Source of the DNA: a virus
Length of the DNA stretch: 21,422 nucleotides
IMG/VR virus record: IMGVR_UViG_3300033388_002089
Location: 1-21,422 of that record
Reading direction: 5' to 3' (one strand)
The position numbers were made by a program, and so were the translations under genes. Below, piece after piece: positions 1-4,786 of this stretch (position 1 is the first letter of the stretch; every line of letters begins with the position of its first letter). The notes below the pieces were generated by a model, which was not told the origin of the DNA, did no database searches, and saw only the letters and a program-made list of their open reading frames with translations.

Positions 1-2028
1 CGTGCCAACCGTGAAGTCATTTGACATGGCGCTGGCCGCAATACGAAACACCTTCTGTGGCAGCCACGTGGTTCCAGACCATAGTGCGCCATCGTTGGTG
101 TTTGCACTATCCTGTGTCAGCTCCGACAGCGGGTGAGTGTGCGTGAGTGCAGCCGCGCCTACGTCGGTGTGGCTTATGCCTGCTACCGTGCCACTGAAGG
201 TTGCTGCACCCGCCACCACAATAGACGGCACGTGCAGTTGGTGCGAGAAGGCAAAGCGGTCCTCGCTGTCATCCCACCGAAGGTCGGCCCCGGTGTTGGA
301 GCTGTCCTCGTAGAAGAAGATGGCACCATCGCCATCGCCACCACCGTAGTTGACGTACAAGTTACCCTTGGCAAGTACGTTGCTGTCCCCGAGGATAAAC
401 CCACCAGCCGAAATGCTGCCGTCTGCTTCAATAGCGCCGGTTACGTGGAGCTTGTGTGAGAGGTCAAAGCCGACTTCACTGAGATCCCACCGCAACCATG
501 CGCCCTGGTTCGTGCCGTGCTTGAAATACAGTTGGCTATCACCATCGGACCCTCCGTAGCGCAGATAAGCACTGCCCTGAGAGTAAATCGTGCTAGCCCG
601 TGCATAGCCACCGGGCACTTCAAGGTTGCCATTTGCGATGAGCGTGTCGGCTACTGTCAGGTGCGACACGCTTAGGGTAGCACCTGCCCAATCAGTGATA
701 TGCGTCACCAAGTGGGTGTGTACTGCGGCCGCTTTGCCCGCCAAGGCGTCGAATACGCCGTTGCTCTCCACAATGTTCGTGCTGGCATCCGTTGGCACCA
801 CGTCATACGCTGCCAGCGTGTCTTCTTTGAGGTCCAGCGCCGTATTCATGACCGAAAGGGTCACCATGTTGGCGATATCGGTGTCTGTGACCATGGCTGA
901 GATATCAGCGTTGGTTACCATCGCGGTAATCTCCACGGAAGTCACCATGTTGGCAATATCCGTGTCTGTCACCATCGCAGAGATGTCTGCGGTCGTGACC
1001 ATGGCCGAAATGTCTGCATCTGTGACCATCGCCGCAATATCGGCGTTCGTAACCATGGCAGAGATGTCGCCATCGGTGACATACGTGGTCAAATCAGCAG
1101 TCGTCACCATGCTGGCGATGTCTGCGGTCGTAACCATGGCGGAAATGTCCGCGTCGGTGACCATGGCTGCGATATCGGCGTTTGTCACCATCGCAGCGAT
1201 GTCTGTGTCCGTAACCATGGCCGAAATGTCGGCCGTAGTCACCATTGCGGAGATATCCGCGTTCGTGACCATGGCGGAAATGTCGCCATCTGTCAAATAC
1301 GTGGTCAAATCCGTAGTCGTGACCATGTTCGCGATGTCAGCGTCTGTCACCATGGCTGCAATATCAGCATCTGTGACCATCGCTGCAATATCCGTGGTCG
1401 TCACGACGGGTGGATTGTTCTCAAAACGTGCATTTGTGCCGTTGTAGGCCAGCAATTCGCCGGACGCGGGGCCAGAAATGAACACATCGCTCAAAACGTG
1501 CACCGAATCTGTGGTTTCCACCATGTTTCCGATGTCATTGTCCGTCACATACGTGCTGAGGTCGGTCAATGTGACGTTATTCGTTACTTTTGCCCAGCTA
1601 GTCCCGTTCCATTCAACGCCGTCGCCCGACGAGGGGCTGTCTACTGCCGTGTCGCCAAGGTCTGCTAGGTTCTCAACACCTACAGCCTCCGTCACCGGTT
1701 CCCAAATGGCCTCTGTCGAGTTCCATCCGAGGAGCTGCCCACTCGCCGGGGCAACGGATGACACATCCGTCGAGTCCGAGAGTACGGTATCCTGGGGAGT
1801 CCAGAATTCCCCATCGAATCGCAGGAACTGGCCAACGACTGCGGCTGAGATACCAGCCATGTCGGTCAGATCACTCAGTTCAATTTCGAAAGCGTTAAGT
1901 GCATCGGCCGTGCGCTGGATGTAGGATTGGGCGGTTTGCTCTTCGGCATCCGCATTATTGGGCGTGGTGCCGGACATCGTTTCGGCAGCCTTTGCAAGCG
2001 CTGCAAGTTGTTCCAGCAATTCTTCCAT
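1..2028 (-). CDS. Tail fibre-like protein, partial (C-terminus beyond left edge)
   Basis: The minus-strand frame is open from an ATG at 2028 to base 1 (676 residues seen, no stop). The start has a GGAG ribosome binding site 7 nt upstream. The first 60 residues are helical and Ala/Glu-rich. Blocks with 'WNGT'-type motifs follow (for example SGQLLGWNSTEAIW, GDGVEWNGTSW, SGELLAYNGT). Next come twenty exact 9-residue repeats (about residues 210-389), then phage tail-fibre motifs of the HTH...ITDW and HTHPLSELTQ type, interspersed with beta-rich stretches (YGGSDGDSQLYF, YGGGDGDGAIFF). This combination is typical of trimeric tail fibre or receptor-binding shafts. Inference: it is a structural, late gene read leftward, divergent from the early genes. 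The exact role and the receptor-binding tip are not visible. Its complement contains a long open frame (626-1447), which is an artefact of the repeat. Confidence 0.85.
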   Translation of the reverse strand, partial: MEELLEQLAALAKAAETMSGTTPNNADAEEQTAQSYIQRTADALNAFEIELSDLTDMAGISAAVVGQFLRFDGEFWTPQDTVLSDSTDVSSVAPASGQLLGWNSTEAIWEPVTEAVGVENLADLGDTAVDSPSSGDGVEWNGTSWAKVTNNVTLTDLSTYVTDNDIGNMVETTDSVHVLSDVFISGPASGELLAYNGTNARFENNPPVVTTTDIAAMVTDADIAAMVTDADIANMVTTTDLTTYLTDGDISAMVTNADISAMVTTADISAMVTDTDIAAMVTNADIAAMVTDADISAMVTTADIASMVTTADLTTYVTDGDISAMVTNADIAAMVTDADISAMVTTADISAMVTDTDIANMVTSVEITAMVTNADISAMVTDTDIANMVTLSVMNTALDLKEDTLAAYDVVPTDASTNIVESNGVFDALAGKAAAVHTHLVTHITDWAGATLSVSHLTVADTLIANGNLEVPGGYARASTIYSQGSAYLRYGGSDGDSQLYFKHGTNQGAWLRWDLSEVGFDLSHKLHVTGAIEADGSISAGGFILGDSNVLAKGNLYVNYGGGDGDGAIFFYEDSSNTGADLRWDDSEDRFAFSHQLHVPSIVVAGAATFSGTVAGISHTDVGAAALTHTHPLSELTQDSANTNDGALWSGTTWLPQKVFRIAASAMSNDFTVGT
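862..1401 (-). repeat. Twenty tandem 27-nt / 9-residue repeats in the tail fibre
   Basis: Read on the minus strand, the protein shows 20 consecutive units of consensus T-x-x-D-[IL]-x-x-[MY]-[VL], such as TDADIAAMV, TNADISAMV and TTADLTTYV, with no insertion or deletion (540 nt = 20 x 27). A second level of order is visible. A DLTTY(L/V) unit followed by TDGDISAMV occurs at units 4-5 and again at units 12-13, so eight units (72 residues, 216 nt) form a superrepeat. A degenerate version (LTDLSTYV-TDNDIGNMV) lies farther upstream in the protein. DNA-level divergence is mostly at synonymous positions. A likely role is a repetitive trimeric shaft whose length can change by unequal recombination; this is inference. 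Confidence 0.93.
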
Positions 2029-2044
2029 GATGCTCCAAGAGGAT

Positions 2045-2065
2045 GGGGGGTCAAAAAGACCCCCC
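2045..2065. other. Strong hairpin just upstream of the tail fibre start
   Basis: Arms GGGGGGTC and GACCCCCC (8 bp, perfect) enclose a 5-nt A loop (U loop in the minus-strand RNA). It ends 16 nt before the tail fibre ATG and sits next to its ribosome binding site. No U-tract follows the stem on either strand, so it does not look like a normal intrinsic terminator. In the leftward mRNA it could stabilise the 5' end or affect initiation; this is inference. Confidence 0.6.
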
Positions 2066-2144
2066 GAAGGCCACAGCGAGGCCGGAGGAGGGGGGATCCG
2101 GTGCCGGGGCCTTAACTGGCATCCGGTCTATGACTAGGTTTTCT

Positions 2145-2178
2145 GGGGGGTGAGGGTGAGGAAGGGGGTTAGAAAGGG
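2145..2178 (+). other. Predicted G-quadruplex motif
   Basis: Four G-tracts on the plus strand (6, 3, 5 and 3 Gs) are separated by loops of 3, 7 and 7 nt, which fits the standard G3+N1-7 pattern. It lies in the non-coding control region, 117 nt upstream (in the leftward direction) of the tail fibre start. Confidence 0.6.
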
Positions 2179-2206
2179 TAGGTAGTAGCGCTACCACCTC
2201 TATACA

Positions 2207-2212
2207 ATTATA
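2207..2212 (-). promoter_or_regulatory. Possible -10 element of a leftward promoter for the tail fibre
   Basis: The minus strand reads TATAAT exactly here, about 180 nt before the tail fibre ATG. No good -35 hexamer lies at 17-18 nt (GGAACT is found at 17). The leader would include the G-quadruplex complement and the 2045-2065 hairpin. The call rests on the -10 alone; a phage-encoded or activated promoter is equally possible. Confidence 0.3.
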
Positions 2213-2383
2213 CCCCTTTCTACCCAATAAGTTCCCAAATATGATAATTCTTTTTCTCTTATTTCACGCTAGCCTGTAAATTGGGCGCAAATGGCCCCTA
2301 GCCCTCACCCTGGGCGATTTCCAGTATATAGCTCATTTCGGCTATACTAGGATAATTTCGCTAGAACTTTAGCCTTCTCCCCG

Positions 2384-2450
2384 GCTAGCGGGCTTGGGGG
2401 CTAGCCGATTACCCTTATGCGGCTCCGGGGCTAGCGGGCTGGTGGCTAGC
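2384..2450 (+). repeat. Tandem GCTAGC-containing repeat
   Basis: GCTAGCGGGCT at 2384-2394 recurs at 2430-2440, and GGCTAGC at 2399-2405 recurs at 2444-2450, so a unit of about 46 nt is present twice. Each copy carries two GCTAGC palindromes 15-16 nt apart. Paired palindromes at a fixed spacing suggest protein-binding sites; the binding protein is unknown. Confidence 0.7.
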
Positions 2451-2514
2451 TGGGAAGTTTCTTTTTTGTAGCCAGTTTTGTGTGCACGGGAGGTTACCCG
2501 GGCGATTCACGTCA

Positions 2515-2566
2515 AGGGCGGGCCCCCTGGGGGTCTTGATAATAAAAATTCAATGGGGGCCGCCCT
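2515..2566. other. Large GC-rich inverted repeat with AT-rich loop
   Basis: AGGGCGGGCCCCC (2515-2527) pairs with GGGGGCCGCCCT (2555-2566) over 12 bp with one bulged G. The 27-nt loop contains the AT-rich stretch TTGATAATAAAAATTCAAT. A competing palindrome (CCCCCTGGGGG, 2523-2533) overlaps the left arm. This could be a cruciform or unwinding element of an origin, or an RNA structure. There is no terminal U-tract. Confidence 0.6.
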
Positions 2567-2801
2567 CCTGCCGCTAGCCCCCAGGCGGCCAAATGATTTC
2601 TGATAATCAATAACCAATACCCCCGCCGGGCCCCCGGGCCCCCTGGAGGCTAGCCCCCATTCCCTAGACTTCCTCATGATGCCTCGCGATGGGCTAGAGG
2701 GTAGCGGGGTAGCGTGTAGTTGCTCGTTGTTTAGGGTAGTACCCTATCACTCCCCTACCCCATGATACCCCATACTTCCTTGTAGTTACCTATCCCTACC
2801 C

Positions 2802-2855
2802 ATGCTACCCTCTAGCCCCCTATGATGCCGGGTGTAAACCCCTATAGGGTAGCAT
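2802..2855. other. 10-bp inverted repeat with inner hairpin
   Basis: ATGCTACCCT (2802-2811) and AGGGTAGCAT (2846-2855) are perfect reverse complements. Inside the 34-nt loop, GGGT-GTAA-ACCC forms a smaller hairpin. The shorter palindrome AGGGTA-G-TACCCT lies at 2733-2745. All share the GGGTA core that is repeated across 2698-2890, shortly upstream of promoter P1, so they may be operators for the early promoter; this is inference. Confidence 0.55.
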
Positions 2856-2929
2856 AGGGTACTACGACCCATTACTGGGTAGCCTGGGTAACAGTAGGTG
2901 GCCAATGGGGCAAAATACCACAATACATG

Positions 2930-2958
2930 TGGACAATTACCCTAATCTGTGGTACAAT
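2930..2958 (+). promoter_or_regulatory. Early promoter P1 (sigma70-like)
   Basis: TGGACA (2930-2935), a 17-nt spacer and TACAAT (2953-2958) give 5/6 matches in each hexamer with the ideal spacing. Transcription would begin near 2965 and read the early cassette. The -10 is preceded by GG, as in P2 and P3 further right. Confidence 0.75.
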
Positions 2959-2963
2959 GGGGA

Positions 2964-3143
2964 ATGACTAGGCACCATAGGGCACCACAGGACATGGCAC
3001 GGAAATTGCTACATCTTTCCCTTGGTCCCGGGCCCGGAGGCACTATGGGGCAGCATAAGGAACAACCGGACGCTCAAGGGAGCCGAAGGGAAACATCGGG
3101 AACCACAGGGAATCCCGAGCAACAGAAGGATAGGGAATCATGA
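2964..3143 (+). CDS. Possible small early protein (59 aa), unknown
   Basis: The frame from ATG 2964 ends in TGA at 3141-3143, which overlaps the next ATG (ATGA), as in most joints of this genome. Against it: the start lies at the predicted transcription start of P1 with no room for a ribosome binding site, and the product (rich in Gly, Gln, Arg, Pro) has no recognisable fold. An internal ATG at 2994 is another possible start. The extended GTG at 2949 overlaps the P1 -10 and is rejected. The stretch may instead be an untranslated leader. Confidence 0.3.
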   Translation: MTRHHRAPQDMARKLLHLSLGPGPGGTMGQHKEQPDAQGSRRETSGTTGNPEQQKDRES

Positions 3144-3334
3144 GGAACTTACTGGAACAACTGGCAACGATGAGCATCATTGAGAATCACCAGGAAGCGA
3201 TCAGGTACGGCGAGGCACGGAAGGAAAGGATGGACCACGGGATGGAACGATTGACCATCATGCTCCACATCTGGGACTTAGAGGAAAGCATGAGGAACCA
3301 CGAGGCCGCACTGGAAGCGATGAGCAACAACTAG
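3140..3334 (+). CDS. Small early protein (64 aa), helical, unknown
   Basis: It starts at ATG 3140 with a purine-rich AAGGATAGGG upstream and an ATGA overlap with the preceding frame. The protein is charged and helix-forming (LLEQLATM...EARKERM...LEESMRNHEAALEAM), with the heptad-like spacing of a short coiled coil. It shows length and charge similarity to the 71-residue protein at 4304-4519, which has an analogous WD-E-x-x-R/I pattern, so the two may be distant relatives. Function unknown. Confidence 0.6.
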   Translation: MRNLLEQLATMSIIENHQEAIRYGEARKERMDHGMERLTIMLHIWDLEESMRNHEAALEAMSNN

Positions 3335-3381
3335 CCATATTCGGTCCCCAGGGGGCGGAATACAAGGAAGGATGAGGAACA

Positions 3382-4107
3382 ATGAGTAGTCAGAAGAAAC
3401 AATCGACCTTCGCAAGGAAGCAGAAGGAACAGAAGAGGAAGCTGAGCAACTACTTGAAGCGCTCGGCCATCAAGAGAAGCGTCAAGGAAGTTGGAGGCAT
3501 TGGGCTCCCTTCTAAGATGCCAGGGTACGCGTACGGGTTGTCTGCGGAACTATGTGGTACGGGTGGGAAACTACGAGGAGTGATAGGGAGCGTCTGTGAA
3601 GGATGCTACGCAATGGGGAGCAACTACGCCTATCCGTCCGTCAAGAAGGCGCATGAGGCACGACTGGAAAGCCTGGGTAACCTTGAGAAATGGGTGGACA
3701 ATATGGGGACGATCATGGACTATCTGGGAAGCGTGCTACCCGATGAGGAGCGATGCTGGAGATGGCATGACTCTGGGGACTTACAGGGAATAACGCACCT
3801 GCATGCGATCGTACAGGTAGCGATAAGGAACCCTGGGTGGCGCTTCTGGATCCCGACGAAAGAATACGCCATCGTGAGGAAGTACACGGAAGAACACGCA
3901 ATCCCAGGGAATCTTGCGGTACGAATGTCCGCGCCGATGCTAAATAAGGCATGCCCGGGAGCGCTGAAGGAACTCACGGGATTATACTCCACCGTGGGGC
4001 ACGATGAGGAACAACGGTGCCCAGCGTACGACCAAGAGGGATTCTGCGGAACATGCAGGAAGTGTTGGGACTCATCGGAAGCGTGCACGGACTACCCGAA
4101 GCACTAG
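3382..4107 (+). CDS. GP88-family phage protein (241 aa)
   Basis: The product resembles the 'gene product 88' family (type member from mycobacteriophage L5), whose biochemical role is not established. Diagnostic features in order: a Lys/Arg-rich N-terminus (1-35); KMPG...L-S-A-x-x-C with C58; the C72-x2-C75-Y-A motif; RWHDSGDLQ near residue 130; FWIPTKEY near 160; NLAVRMSA; and a Cys cluster ending in CPAY...CGTCRKCW and a terminal YPKH. The conserved cysteines suggest metal or Fe-S binding; this is inference. It starts at ATG 3382 after AAGGAAGGATGAGGAACA, is full length for the family, and lies in a GGAA-rich segment. It is followed by several very small genes. Confidence 0.85.
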   Translation: MSSQKKQSTFARKQKEQKRKLSNYLKRSAIKRSVKEVGGIGLPSKMPGYAYGLSAELCGTGGKLRGVIGSVCEGCYAMGSNYAYPSVKKAHEARLESLGNLEKWVDNMGTIMDYLGSVLPDEERCWRWHDSGDLQGITHLHAIVQVAIRNPGWRFWIPTKEYAIVRKYTEEHAIPGNLAVRMSAPMLNKACPGALKELTGLYSTVGHDEEQRCPAYDQEGFCGTCRKCWDSSEACTDYPKH

Positions 4108-4136
4108 GAAACAACAAGTAACAATGGAGGACGACA

Positions 4137-4277
4137 ATGTACAACCACGACTTACTGGACATTACATACGACTACGCGGAACATCGCTACGTGGTATGGT
4201 ACGATGGGGTATTTCTAGGACTGACAAAGACTTACGGGGACGCACACTACCTCGTAATCAACTACGTGGTAAGCTAA
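4137..4277 (+). CDS. Small acidic/aromatic protein (46 aa), unknown
   Basis: It starts at ATG 4137 behind a clear ribosome binding site (GGAGG, 6-7 nt away) and ends at TAA 4275-4277. The product is rich in Tyr, Asp and Val (for example HRYVVWYDGVFLGLTKTYGD) and looks like a compact beta-strand-rich domain. It lies between the GP88-family gene and the 71-aa gene in a different frame from the long overlapping open frame 4004-4519. That choice is supported by the ribosome binding site and the protein-like composition. No family is recognised. Confidence 0.65.
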   Translation: MYNHDLLDITYDYAEHRYVVWYDGVFLGLTKTYGDAHYLVINYVVS

Positions 4278-4303
4278 GCCACAACAAGGAAGGACTGGAC
4301 ATC

Positions 4304-4519
4304 ATGAATACCAACAAGAAACTTTGGGACATTGAGATACGCATCCTGGCACGCCAGGAAACAATAGCACGCGGTGAGAGACGACACGCAGTCACGAAGG
4401 ACAAGGAGGAACAACGGGTAATCGAAGCGTACATCTGGGACGAACAGAGGAAGATAGGGAACGACACGATCGAACTGGAAACCCTGACCCGTTACCTGAC
4501 GCAACAGGGAACCGCGTGA
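4304..4519 (+). CDS. Small helical protein (71 aa), unknown
   Basis: The frame is open from 4004, but the part before 4304 overlaps two better genes. ATG 4304 has AAGGAAGGA about 10 nt upstream and gives a soluble, charged, mostly helical protein (LWDIEIRILARQE, EAYIWDEQRKIG, LETLTRYLTQQ). Similar charged short proteins are common in phage early regions. No function can be assigned. Confidence 0.6.
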   Translation: MNTNKKLWDIEIRILARQETIARGERRHAVTKDKEEQRVIEAYIWDEQRKIGNDTIELETLTRYLTQQGTA

Positions 4520-4525
4520 GGCATC

Positions 4526-4708
4526 ATGAGGACGCGCAAGGAGCCACTAGCCACTAGCCAGGACAACGCGGAGCGTCAGACCGCTACGGGGAGCGGTAGG
4601 CCACTACGCGGGAGCGGGCTAGGGGCTAGCAGGAAGCGTGCCAACTGGACTGAATGGACGAAAAAAGAAAGTGTGAGACGGTGTGAAAATAATGTTAAAG
4701 GTGCTTGA
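4526..4708 (+). CDS. Doubtful small basic ORF (60 aa)
   Basis: The frame starts at ATG 4526, 6 nt after the previous stop, and ends at 4708 inside the -35 of promoter P2. The product is Arg/Thr/Gly-rich low complexity without a recognisable fold. The DNA contains ACCGCT...AGCGGT inverted arms and CTAG repeats (CCACTAGCCACTAGCC, GCTAGGGGCTAGC) like those of the non-coding region at 2268-2654. It may therefore be an intergenic regulatory segment rather than a gene. Confidence 0.25.
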   Translation: MRTRKEPLATSQDNAERQTATGSGRPLRGSGLGASRKRANWTEWTKKESVRRCENNVKGA

Positions 4709-4734
4709 CAAGCGTGCCGATACCATGGTACAAT
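4705..4734 (+). promoter_or_regulatory. Promoter P2 (sigma70-like)
   Basis: A perfect TTGACA (4705-4710), an 18-nt spacer and TACAAT (4729-4734), preceded by GG as in P1 and P3. The predicted start near 4741 gives a leader of about 46 nt with a CA dinucleotide run before the AAA+ ATPase gene. It is the strongest-looking promoter for the 4787-8295 operon. Confidence 0.85.
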
Positions 4735-4786
4735 TGTGCATCACAAGAGATAGAGAACGCACACACACACGATGAAAGGAAGAGCG

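Larger units (their letters stand above)
2029..2929. other. Non-coding divergent control region; candidate replication origin
   Basis: No convincing gene on either strand. The region separates the leftward tail fibre from the rightward early genes. It holds seven GCTAGC palindromes between 2268 and 2654, a G-quadruplex-type sequence at 2145-2178, a palindrome around GTAGCGCTAC near 2186, a large hairpin at 2515-2566 with an AT-rich loop, four GATAAT hexamers, and many GGGTA/TACCC units between 2698 and 2900. Clustered short repeats, inverted repeats and alternating very GC-rich and AT-rich stretches are what phage origins and regulatory regions often show. No known iteron or operator is recognised, so the origin call is inference. 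Confidence 0.55.

Noticed and set aside
862-1401. CRISPR array
   Set aside because: The 27-nt units are directly adjacent, in frame, divergent at synonymous sites and have no spacers; they encode protein repeats.
626-1447. Plus-strand ORF of 273 aa with MAEMSASVTIAAIS-type repeats
   Set aside because: It is the antisense of the 27-nt repeats in the minus-strand tail fibre. The minus frame is open through the whole of 1-2028 and has a ribosome binding site and fibre motifs.
2045-2065. Intrinsic terminator
   Set aside because: The stem is strong but the A/U run is in the loop, and no U-tract follows on either strand.
2949-2963. GTG start extending the first early ORF
   Set aside because: The codon overlaps the -10 of P1, upstream of the predicted transcription start.
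4004-4303. 5' extension of the 71-aa gene
   Set aside because: It overlaps the end of the GP88-family gene and the 46-aa gene in other frames; ATG 4304 has its own ribosome binding site.
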